Source of the DNA: Paguma larvata
Lineage: Eukaryota; Chordata; Mammalia; Carnivora; Viverridae
Length of the DNA: 64,000 nt
Assembly: GCA_030068075.1 (NCBI GenBank)
Contig: CM057843.1
Location: 13,162,001 to 13,226,000 of the forward strand
Direction of reading: 5' to 3'
Shown here piece by piece: positions 1-11,826 of this stretch (position 1 is the stretch's first letter; each line of letters starts with the position of its first letter). Both the position numbers and the translations under genes were made by a program. Under the pieces are notes generated by a model. That model saw only the letters and a list, made by a program, of their open reading frames with translations. It was not told the DNA's origin and did not search any database.

Positions 1-1097
1 CCAGCTGATGGCTGTTGCGCGCTGGCTGAGCGCCGGGCTCTGCGCTGACCATTACCTCACTCAGTCCTCACACAGTCCTGTGACTTAGGAAGGGTCATTA
101 TTTCCTTTTCATAGCCAGGAGGACCCTCAGGGACAGACAGGGAAAGGTCTTCCCTAAACGACTCTTCACCCATCAAGTGGCAGGGCCGGGGTTGGCGACC
201 CCGTCCCTGGCTGGGCAGCCCCGCCCAGGCTGGGCAGCGGGGCTTCCCTCCTGGGGGTCCGGTTGCCGGCTCCTCTGCATGCTTCCGCACTCCGCCGCCC
301 CCCCATCAGGGCAGAGTCCTGCCTACTCGAATCGGGCCCGCGGAAATGGTGATGGTCCCCTGGAACCTGCTGTCCCAGCCAGCATCGTGGGGCCCGGCCG
401 GTGGTCTGGCCGCTGTGGGGGAAGCGCACCAGGGAGCGGCAGGAGGCGGCTGGCCCGTGAAGATCACCGGGCCCAGCTCCGCATTCGCCGAAGGAGGCAG
501 GTCGTGGTTGACATCTACACGACCTGGATCCTGGTGCTGTGACCCTGACAAGGTGCCCGCCTTCTCCGGTGGTGCAGTAGCCACAGGCTCTGGTCTTTGT
601 GTCACAGTTCCTAAAGTACCTCTTCCTGGGGTGTCTCACGTGATCCTGTCTGCAGCCCTTGGAGTGGGGGCGGGTATGTCGCCCCATTTCCAGGAAGGAC
701 AGACATGTTCGGATCCTGATAGCACACTAGCTTTGTAACCTGGGGCAAGTGATTGAGTGTCTCTAAACCAAGCCTCGGTTTTCTCATCTGTAAAATGGGC
801 GTGATAACACTGACTTTGCAGGGTAGTTGTGAGGATTAAGTGAGGAAATGTTCACGAAGCACTTAGCACGTGGCCTGCTGCAGAGTAGGGGTGGGGGGAG
901 GCTGTTCCTTCTCCTGAGGTGGTGGCGATGTCGGATCTCCATGAGTCAAACAGCACACGGGTCAGAGAAGAATGCCAAGGAAGTCATAGCCAGGGGCCGG
1001 CATATGGCGGAGACCGCGGTGCATCTGCAGAGAACAGGAGTCTGGGCTCCTGGGGTCACACGGGTTGTGTGTAACTGTGTCTCTTCCACCCGTGCAG
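1..1097 (+). other. DRG2: DRG2 intron (5' part cut by window edge)
   Basis: No coding exon is recognisable. A MIR-type element lies at about 731-880 (the 'TCATCTGTAAAATGGG' core followed by a 'GTGAGGATTAAGTGAGG' segment). The rest is GC-rich unique-looking sequence. Confidence 0.6.
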
Positions 1098-1188
1098 GGA
1101 AAGGTCGTGGCCGGCAGGTGATTGCTGTGGCGCGCACGGCTGACGTCGTCATCATGATGCTGGATGCCACCAAGGGAGAAGTGCAGAG
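1098..1188 (+). CDS. DRG2: DRG2 exon (codons 126-156), G domain
   Basis: Starts after an AG acceptor in phase 1 with the second and third bases of a glycine codon. Encodes [18 protein letters not shown] and continues to GEVQ plus a split Arg. The donor is AG|GTCTGC, weak beyond the GT, but the phase and the next exon fix it. Confidence 0.93.
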
Positions 1189-4100
1189 GTCTGCATGAGG
1201 GTGCAGGGGGACGGGCTAACATGTCTGGGGGGGAGGTGCCCCTGGGCGTCGTGGTGGGACCTCGTGGCTCCGGCTGCTGTGTCCCTGATGATGGTGGGTG
1301 ATCCAAGGGGCGCTTGGGCCTCTCACACACGCGAGCAGCGGCAGGACCGTCCACAGGCTAAACCCGAGCATCAGCCCGGAGCGTCCTCTCCGAGATGCTT
1401 ACATCCGGCATGGAGATGTCCGGAGGCCGGGCACTGTGGTATGCCGGGCACTGTGGTATGCCGCGCCGGCTGCAGCCTGTTGCTGCCCAGAGCCCACCGG
1501 GAGCCGAGGGCCGAGCAACAGGAGCCTCGTCCGTGCCCTGACCTGCCGGCTAAGGGGCACAGCAGGCCTGCCTCTGCGTGCCCGTCGCAGACCCAGCCAG
1601 TCTCCCTTGGACTGGGCGGAAGGTCCGGAGGCTCCGCAGCAGCTTTGGGTTGTCCGGCAGGAACGTTCTGGGTTCCTAGTGGCGGGTAGGAGGGCAGGGG
1701 CTTCCTGTGTAACACGGAAGCCATTCGGCCTGCCTCTGGATACCTGTGAAGGCTCGTGGGGGCTCTGCCCAGGTCTCTGCTGGAAAAGGAACTGGAATCG
1801 GTGGGCATCCGCCTCAACAAGCACAAGCCCAACATCTACTTCAAGGTGAGGCCCCTCTCGCCGGTAGGCCGGGCGCGGGCGGGTTTCGGGGTGATCGCAG
1901 CTGCCCCTGCATGAGCCGCGCTCCCTCTCTTCTCCAGCCCAAGAAAGGCGGTGGCATCTCCTTCAACTCCACAGTCACCCTGACCCAGTGCTCGGAAAAG
2001 CTGGTGCAGCTGATCCTGCACGAGTACAGTATCCTCCCGAAAGCAGCGAGGGACAGCCCGGAGCCCTCAGGGCAGGGGCCGGGCGACTCCAGACAGGAGG
2101 GAGGCCTCATGGCCCCAGATGATCTCACAGCACCCCAAGCCACCCCGGGGCCCTCTGAGCAGCCGCTGGGAGAGCCGCAGTGACATGGGACACTTCCTGT
2201 CCCTGCTGCCTCCGTCCGTAGTCCCCAAGCCGCAGGCTGGCTGGGTCATGGCTGGGCACTCAGCAGTGGCTTCCTGACTCCCCGCCGGGTGCCAGGCACT
2301 GGCCGCCAGCCTCATCTGGAAGGAAGATGAGGGAAACAGCCCCCGAGGACTGAGGATTCCTGGCCTGGGGAAGCCTCAGGGAGAACCAGGGGCCTGGCTG
2401 GTCGCGGCTAAAGTAATGTTGGGGGGCTAGGTGAGTCTCTGGAGGGCAGGGCAGGGCCCCAGGGGCAGAGCAGCTGAGCATATGAAGAAGTCACCTTGGG
2501 ACAGGTTGTGTGCAAGGTGAAGAGGCCCCTGTCACCGCAGGTATGCAAGCAGTGGCAGGGTGGCCTCCAGAGGAGAGCTTTGTATGAGAGAAGCTGGGTT
2601 AGACCAACGCTCACAGGCAGTGCTCCTGACACCGAAGCCTGGGGTTCCACTGAGGTGTTTTGGGGATTCTGGCAAGTACGTTTTTCTTCTTGCCTAATGG
2701 GGGAGATTGAAACCAGTGATTGAAACTTTGTGTATTGTGATTCCTTTGGAAAAAAAAACGAGGGCAGTCCCCAAACTCCAAAAGCTTCTAAAACCTCGAA
2801 AGCAGATGACGTCCGAGGTCCCTTCGGCACTGTGTTTCCTGACTGGCCGTCCGGGCCCCTTCCCTGCGGGGGCCCTAGGGGCACCGGTGCCCAGGTGGCC
2901 CTTAACCCGAGCCCCTCAGAGATCTTCAACGCGGAGGTGCTCTTCCGAGAAGACTGCTCCCCGGACGACTTCATCGACGTGATCGTGGGCAACCGCGTGT
3001 ACATGCCCTGCTTGTATGTAAGTGGCGCTGGGCCCTAGGGTGCGCGTGCGGTGGGGGGGGAGCCGGCCCCGGGGTGACCCAGGTGGGAGACACGCTTCCC
3101 AGAGGGACGAGAAGGGCCTGGAGCTGCCTCCGCCCTCAACTCCCCTCTGCCCCGGCGGCTGCACGACACTGGGTTCTGGCCCAGCCTTCCCTTCTGGGGG
3201 GGGACGGCGGCCCCAGACCCCTGCAGTGTTTCCCCATCCTTGAGGCTGCGGGGCAGGGAGGACAGGGCATCGGCCCCCGCCTCTGCGGCTTGCAGAGGGA
3301 GGCACTGGGGGCAGGGCCGTGGCATTTGGGGACCCTTTTCCTGCGCTGCTGTGTTTTCCTTCCCCAACACCCACCCCACCTTCTCAACCCCAGGTTTATA
3401 ACAAAATCGACCAGATCTCCATGGAAGAAGTGGACCGCCTGGCCCGGAAACCCAACAGCGTTGTCATCAGGTAGGGTCCCGGCCTCTTCTTTGTGCCAGC
3501 CCAGCAGGCCTCCCAGCCACGTTGGCCAGGGAAAGCCCCCGCTCGTGTGCCCAGGCCAGAGGAGACCATCTTAATAATGGCTTTGACCTTGGCCTGGTCC
3601 TACCCTGGATCAGCCTGGGCAGAGTGGATGATGTGGGTTGGCTCTGAGGGTGCCCGCTCAGGGTCATGCCTCTGCAGAGCCAGGGCGCCTCCCGCAAAAA
3701 CTCCCACTGGGCTGTGCTGCGCTTGGCTTTCTCTTTCCAGCAGGTGTCAGGAGGGAAGCCCTGCCTCCTGGTGCCCTGCGTCCCCTAGAGATACCATGTG
3801 CCCTCCACAGATGCCACCAAGACCCCCAGGAGAGCCCGCTGAGCTCTGCTGGGCGTGAGTGTGGTGGTGGCCGGAGGTGCTGGCAGCTGAAGTGTCAAGC
3901 TGTCATCAGAACTACAGGCTCGGTTCCCCACGGGTGCCAGATGGGCCGCACCGGCCTCAGTCCCCAGGCCAGCCAGATGGAGGCCGTCCCCTGCAACAGT
4001 GAGAAAGCAGTTCACTGTCGAGAACGGAGCCCATGGGGCTGCTCTGACCGGCCGCCTTCCTCCCTGGCAGCTGCGGCATGAAGCTGAATCTGGACTACTT

Positions 4101-7100
4101 GCTCGAGATGCTTTGGGAGTACTTGGCCCTGACCTGCATCTACACCAAGAAGAGAGGACGTGAGTTAGGCGGCCTGCGGCCCAGGAAACAGCTGAGCCTC
4201 ACCCTCCCTGTAGCGCGGCACCCGGAGGGCCCAGTGCCCCCGGCTCAGCCTGTCCTGGACACATCTCAGCTTTGCTCCCATCTCGGAACTGGCACCGCCC
4301 TCTGCCGCAGGCCGCTAGAGCCCTCGGCTGAGCCATAAAGAAGGCCACTTCCTGGGGCTGCTGGTCTTCACGGTGCCTGGGGGGCGGGGCGGGGAGGGGC
4401 AGGGGCAGAGAGGCTGTCCTGCGGTTCCCCACCAGCCTCCTCTAGCAGGAGCGCGCCCCTGGGTCAGGCAAGTGAATACATAGGACCCTTCGTGTCCCCT
4501 CCCCCTGGCCGCACACCTCGCACACCCTGTGGCCTTGCAGCTGAGTTCTGGCACTTTGCATCACCCTTGACCTTGTCGGCAAGGGAGGAGATGCAGCTGC
4601 CCCTGACCGGTCACCGGCAGCTGTCCTGTCTTACCAGTTCTGTCCAGATGCTTCACGGGGCTGGACTTGTTCTCGTGGCTGACCGGGTTGCAGGCCCTCC
4701 TGGGTGTGGGTTTATTTTATTTCCTGTGTTAAAGTCAAGGCTGTAGAACCCTGCAAGAGGACGTGTAGGGCAAGTGCGCCCAATAGTGAGGGGGGGGAGG
4801 TTAAGGCAAGGCTGGGGGCTGGAAGGGCCCCCGTCCCCTGATGGAAGGGAGCTGCAGAGCAGCTCGGGGCCGTAACTGTGGTTGCCTCCCTCCACCTTTG
4901 CAGAGAGGCCGGACTTCACAGATGCCATCATCCTCCGGAAAGGGGCCTCCGTGGAGCATGTGGTGAGTTGCCCAGACCTGTCTGGACGGTGGCCTCAGGG
5001 AGCTCTCCGTCCGTGCTCTGGGGTTTTGCCTGAGGTTCTCCCAGCCCCCCGCTGACTCTCGGGTGCCACCGGCTGGGACCACAGACTGGCCCAGCGTGGG
5101 CTCTGGGGTTAGACCTGGGGTTCTAGCCCCCCTTCCTTGCTGCATCCGGCGCCGCCAGGCCTCTCCTGTCTGCAGGGCTGGCCCTGCCTACGCCAGTGGC
5201 GGTTAGAGGACAGGGTGAAGGAGGTCCAGCCTGTGAATGGTCGGCGTGCTGCCTGGCCCTGGATGGTGTCCAGGAAGCGGTGGCCGTCGCCATCCTGTCA
5301 CATTGGGTGCTGCAGGCTCAGAGTCACAGCTGCTCAGGTGTTCAGCCAGGGGGAGCCGCTGCCCGGGGCGTTTCTCTGCTGCTACTGCAAGCTGTGTTTC
5401 CCCGGCGCCGGCCTCCGGCTCCGAGGTCCACCTCCATGCCCTCGGCCCCTGCTGGCTTCCTGGCCCCCAGTCAGCCCCCAGCAGCCCTCCCTGCTCCCAC
5501 CTGCTGCCCCCCAGCCCAGGTTGCTTCGAACGCTTTTTACACTCCGCGCACGTTTATCGAGCACCAGAGAAAGCAGCCCCGGTTCCTGCCAGAACAGGGT
5601 CCGTTAGGGTCAAAGATGCCAAATACTCAATCCCAGAGCTAAGCAGTCACATCTAAGGGGGAGTGCAACAAAGTCAGGGAACGGGAGTGACCCTGAGTCT
5701 ACACAGAGAGGCCAGGTGGTCTTGGGGGAGCTGTCCTGGTTGGGCCTGTAGACTGAGTAGGACCTGACAGTGAAGACCTAACGGTGGCAGAAGCCCTCCT
5801 AGGCAGGGGTGCAAGGTATGCAAAGGTCCTGAGGCAGAGGGGCTCTGGGCTGAGCCTGTGGGCTCAGGGAGAGGAGGGTGCATTTCTGCGTCTAGAGTTT
5901 TGTTGCAGGCACAGCTGTCACCTGTCCCCTGAATGTGACCCGGCACCATCTTTTACGAAGGTGTGTTGGGCCCTGCAGGAGCAAATGATGGGCGAGCGCC
6001 TGGAGGAATGCTCCAGGTCCACACAGGCATCTTCTGAGGCTTTGCGTTTGGGGTTTGTTTTCCGTCTAGCTCGTCTCTTCTCAGGATCCGTCCTGTGGAC
6101 GCGTGGTGGGCCGGTGATCAGGAGTGGTGCGGCTCCCGCTGGGCACGCGTGCGTCAGTCAGCAAGCCCAGCCCGCGGCCTCTGCCGGCCGGAGGTTCCTG
6201 ATACAAACGGGCAGGGCTCGGCCTTGAAGGCCGTTCCTTATGACGGGGGCGTCCCCGCCCCTGCAAGCCTATTTCAGAACCCGTGACTACTGAGGTGTCT
6301 CTTGGGGACCCGGCAGCGGTTGCCACGGGCGCCCCCATGGGCTGGCCCTCTGCGGAATTACCCTGAACCTTCTCTAGGTACTTTTCCTCAAGGATGTAGG
6401 ACTTCAGCCACTCCCGGGAAGAAAAGCGGGAGAAAGCAGGAGGAGAATGGTTTTCCAGCAGTGGGACTAGCAGGTGCAAAGGCCCAGAGGCAGGAGCGAG
6501 TGTGGGGAATGCCGGCTGTTTGTCGTCAGCTGCACGGGGTAGGAGGTGCTAGACCCGAGGGTGACAAGAGTCCAGTGGGGTAGGGGAGAGGCTTTGGGGG
6601 CCTTGCTCCAGAGCCTGGACTGGTCTCCTTCCTGCTCCCCCTCCCACAGGTGCCTCCCACCTGGGACACCCAACTGTCCCTGGTGCCACAGAGTATAGGT
6701 TAAGGCCTGCCTAGATGCTGACAACAGGGCCCCAGGTAGACAGAGGAGCCAGGCAGACCGAGAGTCACACGCTGGCTCTCCCCCATCCTGCATCAGCCTC
6801 CCTGTGCCTCAGTTTCCTCATCTGGGTGTAACGGACCCCCAGCCCCAGGGCCTTTGTGATGCACCCAGCCTAGTCCCTGGTTCGGATCTCTGAGAGCTGA
6901 CAAAGGCCTTGCCTCCAAAAGGTTCGTGGGCTGTGAGCCCCCCAGGCAGAAGGGACCTCGCAGGGCTCGGAGGAGTGGGAGGTGCAGTGGGCACCTTCCT
7001 GCCGTCGAGTAGCACATTCTGTCCCATAGAAGAGATGCCATCTCTAGCTATGGGGACGATGGCAGTGCAGAGAAACTTCTCTCCAAGCCCTGTGGTAAAT

Positions 7101-8477
7101 GGCTCCTAGCGTCCCAGACACTAGAGCGTGGCAGGGCCCGTGGCAAGCTGGAGAGCGCGGGCCCTGTCTGCCTCGAGGGCAGGAGCGCCAGCCCCGTGCT
7201 AACTCTCAGGGTCCCAGGGGAGTCCTTGTGGCGTGCAGCCCTGCTCCGTTGTTGCGGGTCAAGCCGAGGAAGACCTAAAACCCCGAGCCGACCGCCGGGC
7301 CAGCAGGTTTCATTCCCTGCTCTAGAAAATAGCGTGGGAACCACTCGCGTGGGTGTCTGTGCTCGCCGCTGGCGGCAGTGTCCAGTCCAGCATGGCCACC
7401 TAGAGGAGGCCCCGTCGGGTCGGCTGCCCATATGTGCTCAGGAAATGTTCTTACAGGCTCAGCGTCCCCACGGATGCTATGTCTCTGCCCCCACCCCCCC
7501 CCACCCTGCACAACTAGGGCCCCTAGTCTCCGAGGAAGAGCTGGCTGCCCCTCCGAGGTCCCCTCCTTCCAGCTTCCTCGAAGAGCTCTGGGATTCCTGA
7601 GGTGGAGGTGGATGATGTCACGGCCAGGAGGCTCCAGGTCACAGGGGACAGTGGCCAGGCGTGGTGACTCCAGGCTGAGGTGGGGTATCCTGAAAACCAC
7701 CGTCACCCATCTGAAGGAGCATCCGTCAGGGTTGTCATTTGGGCAGGGCCAGTGGAAGGGCCAGCCGGGTCCAGACCTTCCTCTGATGGCTTCGAGAACC
7801 TTTCCAGTGGGCTCCACGGCCTTTGGGCCCGCCTGGAAGCGGGAGCATCAGAACGGCCTGCAGCCGTGCACCCGAGGCCGCCTGTGGGTCGAGCCCGTGG
7901 TGTTCAGAAGGCCGGCGCTGCGCGGCACGGGCCCAGGGCGCGGGTGTGTGGCGGGCTCGGCGGGCTCGGCGCCTGTCTCACTGTTACCCTCTCCCACCCT
8001 CCAGTGCCACCGCATCCACCGGTCACTCGCCAGCCAGTTCAAGTACGCGCTGGTGTGGGTGAGTCTCTGGGCGGGAGGCGGGCCGGGTCATGCCCAGCGT
8101 AGCTCCCGGGCCAGGCAGGAGCGAGGTGTTCGGGCTCCTCCACGCGGTGTCCCGGTTCTCGGGGTGTGCGTGCCGGCCCGTGCTGGACTCGGGCCTCTCC
8201 CACCTTGGGATCCAGGGGTGGTCAGACCACTGGGGACATCCTCCTGTCTGCGGGGGGCTTGCCAGTGCCGGGGCCCCCGCCTCAGACTCTGGCATACGTA
8301 TACACCCACCCACCCACCTTCCTCCTGTAATAGCCTTGGCCTTGCTCAGTACAGAGGCTGACACAGCCCCTCTGCCTCGTTCCCTGCCAGGGCACCAGCA
8401 CCAAGTACAGCCCGCAGCGGGTGGGCCTGACCCACACCATGGAGCATGAAGATGTCATTCAGATTGTCAAGAAGTAG
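1098..8477 (+). CDS. DRG2: DRG2 gene, 3' part (nine coding exons; developmentally regulated GTP-binding protein 2)
   Basis: DRG2 is a cytoplasmic Obg/DRG-family translational GTPase that works with its partner RWDD1 (DFRP2). Joining 1098-1188, 1773-1845, 1938-2028, 2920-3017, 3394-3470, 4071-4159, 4904-4962, 8005-8058 and 8391-8477 gives an uninterrupted frame of 238 complete codons plus a split glycine. That is residue 126 to the stop of a 364-residue protein, equal to the human length. The G1-G3 motifs lie upstream of the window. Visible are the Obg-type GKGRGRQ stretch, the G4 motif NKID, the S-C-G segment in the G5 position and the C-terminal TGS domain ending IVKK. All junctions keep phase and all introns are GT-AG. 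No lesion is seen. The neighbour downstream on the same strand is MYO15A. Identification rests on near-identity to the human protein recalled from memory. Confidence 0.97.
1773..1845 (+). CDS. DRG2: DRG2 exon, G domain ([16 protein letters not shown])
   Basis: Acceptor CCCAG|GTCTCTG completes the split Arg codon, and donor AAG|GTGAGG leaves phase 0. The helical [20 protein letters not shown] segment is DRG-specific. Confidence 0.96.
1938..2028 (+). CDS. DRG2: DRG2 exon ([18 protein letters not shown])
   Basis: Acceptor CTCCAG|CCCAAG; ends TACA|GTATCC in phase 1. Encodes the S5D2L-like insert typical of DRG proteins. Confidence 0.95.
2920..3017 (+). CDS. DRG2: DRG2 exon ([17 protein letters not shown])
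   Basis: Acceptor CCTCAG|AGATCTTC; donor TAT|GTAAGT in phase 0. Ends with the beta-strand leading into G4. Confidence 0.96.
3394..3470 (+). CDS. DRG2: DRG2 exon with G4 motif NKID
   Basis: Acceptor CCCCAG|GTTTATAAC; donor ATCAG|GTAGGG. Encodes [24 protein letters not shown] is the guanine-specificity (NKxD) motif. Confidence 0.97.
4071..4159 (+). CDS. DRG2: DRG2 exon ([20 protein letters not shown])
   Basis: Acceptor GGCAG|CTGCGGC; donor GAC|GTGAGT. Carries the G5-position S-C-G residues and the last helix of the G domain before the TGS domain. Confidence 0.97.
4904..4962 (+). CDS. DRG2: DRG2 exon, TGS domain ([19 protein letters not shown])
   Basis: Acceptor TTGCAG|AGAGGCC; donor GTG|GTGAGT. 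Start of the TGS beta-grasp domain. Confidence 0.96.
4963..8004 (+). other. DRG2: DRG2 long penultimate-region intron (3.0 kb)
   Basis: No exon is recognisable between the two TGS exons. The intron contains MIR-like 'CCTCAGTTTCCTCATCTG' sequence near 6805-6825 and several old-repeat fragments (for example the 'CAAAGGTCCTGAGGCAG' stretch near 5820 and a similar one near 6477). Open frames here are GC-driven shadows. Confidence 0.6.
8005..8058 (+). CDS. DRG2: DRG2 exon, TGS domain ([18 protein letters not shown])
   Basis: An 18-codon exon in phase 0 on both sides; acceptor CTCCAG|TGCCAC, donor TGG|GTGAGT. Confidence 0.97.
8391..8477 (+). CDS. DRG2: DRG2 last coding exon, stop TAG at 8475-8477
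   Basis: Acceptor TGCCAG|GGCACC. Encodes [20 protein letters not shown], then DVIQIVKK and TAG, the conserved DRG2 C-terminus. Confidence 0.98.
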   Translation, partial: GTSTKYSPQRVGLTHTMEHEDVIQIVKK

Positions 8478-9120
8478 TGCCTCTTGCTGGGCGCCCTGCC
8501 CGCCCGCCCTGTCTCCCTGGGGAGTCGGCCCCAGCGGGACACACCAAAGCCAAACAGGAAAAATACAAATACGTTCACCCCAGGAAGGGGGTCTCTCAAG
8601 TCTCTGCTGTTTCCAGAAGTTTCTTCAGATGATGAAGAGTGTGGGGTCAAAGGGACATGGTTGGGGGACTTGGGCTGGTCTGGTGGTGTTTCCCATGAGA
8701 CCGGCCCCTCGTCTCGGGGTTCTGAGTTTGGAACCCTACCCCCTAGCTCCCTTCAGGCACGGGGGGAGCAAGTCACCTGCTACCCCCGCAGTTAGGGCCT
8801 AACACCGATGGCTTGCTTGGTGCCGGGGCTATAGGAGCTGACGCTGCCCGGGTCCCCCCGGAAGCCATAGTTCCTGTCGCTGCACCTCGGCCCCACCCCA
8901 GGGCTGCTCCATGGTGGCCGTAGGCCCCAGCTCATGCCTTCCACAGCCCGAGGAGTCCCGAAGGACTGCCCTCCCGGGGCAGGCCCTGCCCAGCACGGAC
9001 CACAGGACCCAGAGCCGGCACGGACACCTGGAGCAGAGGCTTCGGCTTTCAGTTTCTGTATTTTTTCTCTAAGCCCCTGGTCTCCGCTCTCCTTTCTGAA
9101 ATAAAGAGTGAACACAATTC
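8478..9120 (+). other. DRG2: DRG2 3' UTR
   Basis: Sequence from the stop codon to just past the poly(A) signal. The cleavage site is inferred to lie 10-25 bases after the AATAAA. No further coding exon is seen. Confidence 0.75.
9100..9105 (+). promoter_or_regulatory. DRG2: DRG2 polyadenylation signal AATAAA
   Basis: A canonical AATAAA about 620 bases after the stop, followed by a GT-rich stretch (9120-9160). It is the only good hexamer in the expected place. Confidence 0.85.
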
Positions 9121-11034
9121 CTGTTCAGGCTGAGGACAGTTCTTTCAGTTTGGTGAACTCCGCTGCCAGGCTGGTCAGGGCCAGCAACCAGTGTGGTGAC
9201 GAGAGGGGGATGGAGCCTGGTTTGTGGGAGAGCAGGCCCAAGTCTGGGGTGCAGAGGAGAATGTGGGGTCCTCCGGGGTGGTCTTTGTCCTAAAAGATTG
9301 ACTTCTAAGTGCAGAGGCGGGATTTGGGCCTCAGCTGGGTCTTCTGAGCCACAGGGGGAGGCTTCCTGGAGGAGGTGTGCCTCTTGGGAGTAAATGGGAA
9401 CAGGTTTTGTGGGCTACCAGGCACCGGGCTGGCAGGAGGTGTAGAGGGCTCTCCTGGGGGGTCTTCAGGTCCAGCTGGAGTGTGGAGCAGGCCCACTGCC
9501 CAGCTTCCCAGGCTGTTCTTGGCTCCTCTGTCAGCTGCTCGGGCTCCTTTCCGGAGACAAAACAGGAATAATAGACAGCATTAAATATACATGGGGCCCC
9601 AGGCGGTCGGCGTGGTGGGCTGGGCCTCCCTTCCCCGCAACGCTGAGCTGCTCTGCTGGGCTGGCCATGCTCCCGGGGCCAGCCACAGGACCCCCGTTAG
9701 GCGGCATGCAGGCAGGGAGCAGGCCACGGGACTCAGGTAGGAAGGCCCTGGCCCCGGGCCCTTGGGGTCTGCCCCCAAGCTCCACACAGGTTGCAGGGAG
9801 GGGAAGAAGGGAGGGGGCAGAGGAAGAGCTGGGCCTTGCCCCTAACTCGCCAGGAGGTGCTTCCCTGGGCCTCAGTTTCTTCATCCACAAAGCGGGCATG
9901 ATGCCCATACAGCCGCCCTCTTCCTAATGGTGGGATGCCAAGACGGGTAAGTACTCGGCAGCTTCCTTCAGCCCTTCTCCCGACGGCCACAGGACGGGGG
10001 CCGTGAGGTCCCAACTAGGCATTTCCGCCTGGGCGATGGTCACTTCTTGCCTTACAGGGAGGGAAGGGCCCTGTGTTGGCAGAGCATCGGGTTAAGGCCC
10101 GTCTGTCTGCCAGGCTGGCTGGGAAAGGGTGGGAGGGGAGGCCAGAGGTCTGGGCGTCCCCAGGCCGTGGGCTCAGAGCAGACATTGTCTGAGTCTCCAG
10201 CCACTGGGCCACCGGGTTCCTCGCCGTGGATGGGCTCTTTCCTGGGCCAGGTCTGCGTGTCCGCAGATCAGGGCAGTCGGTGTCTCTGCTGGATTCTTGG
10301 CTTTCTGGGTCGGTGGCTGGCACGGTTCTACCGTCTGGGCCCGCGTCAGACCAGGAACCACATGCTGTGCACACCAGGTCGGTGTGAACTGGCAGCTTGC
10401 GGTGCCTGGTGCTGGAGGAGGTGCCCCTAGGGCTGAGCACTCCCAGAGGTCCCCACCCCACCAGGGGGAGGTCCAAGGGTTCCCGCCACTCCCACCTCCC
10501 CGGGCCGTCTGTGCTGGGAGGCTCCGGCCAGGCCGATAGGAAGGCCCTTCCTGCTCAGACGACCTGATTGTCTTTGCGAAGGCCAGCGATACCCAAGCCC
10601 TCACTCAGGCCCGTCCACAGGCTACAGGGCTGCTTTCCCAGAGGGCCCAGCCCGCAGGAGCCCAGGGCACGAATTTTCACCCCTGGCTGTGCGTCTGCCT
10701 CCCTGTCCCTCAGCCTCAGCTGAGATTCTGTGCTGCCTCTTTCACAAGCCTCCTTGGGCCAGAATCCTTCTCCACTGCCCTCCAGATCCCCTCTGGCTCG
10801 GCCCCCGGGGAACAGTGCTGGGAGGCTCGAACCACCTGCGGGGGAGGGTCTGGGACTGCTTCAGGCACCGCCACCCCCACCCCCGCTCCCCTCGAACCCC
10901 CGCTAGGAAACTCCTCATCTCCAAACACTCCGTCTGCATCTGCGCCCACTCCACAATGGAGAGGCCAAGTCCAGGCCACCTCAGGCCCTTCACACTGCGT
11001 GGACAATTCAACCTCCTGTTCTCTCTCTCCGGGA

Positions 11035-11300
11035 TCTGTCCTGTTGATGTGCCAACGAATCCGTTAGTTCGCTCCTGTGGCCATAACGAAATGTCACCAC
11101 CTGGAGGTCCTAAGTAACAGAACTGTCAGTTCCTGTCAGAACTTTCTGACAGTTCTGGAGGCCAGAAACTTAAGATCAAAATGTCAGCGGGATTGGTTTC
11201 TCCTGAGGCCTCTCCCCCTCAGCTCAAGGCCCACAGCTCCTCCACTGAAACGATGACGAGCGACGAGCTCCTGGACGTGTCATTCCCTGAGGCCACCTCC
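11035..11300. mobile_element. Old interspersed repeat, family not assigned
   Basis: Contains 'ACAGTTCTGGAGGCCAGAAACTTAAGATC' style sequence, the widespread mammalian 'TTCTGGAGGC..GAAGTCCAAGATCA' repeat. A related copy begins at 63795. A 12-bp inverted repeat lies within it. Confidence 0.6.
11118..11157. repeat. 12-bp inverted repeat, 16-nt loop
   Basis: CAGAACTGTCAG at 11118-11129 and its exact complement CTGACAGTTCTG at 11146-11157, in an old repeat. Confidence 0.9.
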
Positions 11301-11400
11301 TTGCTGCCCCAAGCACCCCTCCCCCGCGTCAATCTCCTCACCCACCAGCGCTCCCCAACCCCTGCCCCGGCCTGGTGCCACACGTTGCCGAATGGTGATC

Positions 11401-11601
11401 TTTTTTTTTTTTTAAGTTTATTTCTTTTGAGAGAGAAAGAGAGAGACCAAGCAGGGAAGGGGTGGAGATGGAGACAGAGGATCCGAAGCAGGCTCTGCAC
11501 TGACAGCAAAGAGCCAGATGCGGGGCTCAGACGCACGAACCGTGAGGTCATGACTTGCGCCGAGGCCGGGACACTTAACCAAAGGAGCCACCCAGGCGGC
11601 C
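11401..11601 (-). mobile_element. Carnivore tRNA-derived SINE (SINEC type), reverse orientation
   Basis: On the + strand: T-run, TTTATTTCTTTTGAGAG, GA-rich body, 'GAAGCAGGCTCTGCACTG', 'CGAACCGTGAGGTCATGAC', and a head ending CCACCCAGGCGGCC. It is diverged, so an older copy. Confidence 0.93.
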
Positions 11602-11618
11602 AACAGCGACCATTCTAA

Positions 11619-11826
11619 AATGTTTAATGTTTATTTATTTTTGAGACAGAGAGAGACAGAGCATGAGTGGGGGAGGGGCAGAGAGAGAGGGAGACACAGA
11701 ATCCGAAGCGGGCTCCAGGCTCTGAGCTGTCAACCCAGAGCCCGACATGGGGCTCGAACTCAACCGTGAGATCATGAGCTGAGCTGAAGTCGGACGCTCA
11801 ACCGACTGAGCCCCCCAGGCGCCCCT
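11619..11826 (-). mobile_element. Carnivore SINE, reverse, with 16-bp target-site duplication
   Basis: A full element ending GGCGCCCC, flanked by perfect copies of ACAGCGACCATTCTAA at 11603-11618 and 11827-11842. It sits directly beside the previous SINE. Confidence 0.96.

Noticed and set aside
7378..8361. 327-codon plus-strand open frame overlapping a DRG2 exon
   Set aside because: It simply reads intron sequence into the DRG2 exon at 8005-8058 and out again. The real exon borders are set by AG/GT sites and the conserved protein.
9941..9952. Strong donor CGG|GTAAGTAC as the MYO15A exon 1 end
   Set aside because: No CpG island, no conserved leader and a MIR element immediately upstream. Position alone is not enough.
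11619..11826. tRNA gene signal (B-box-like GGGCTCGAACTC) here and in other SINEs
   Set aside because: The heads are tRNA-derived parts of SINEs. They do not fold as intact tRNAs and are flanked by SINE bodies.
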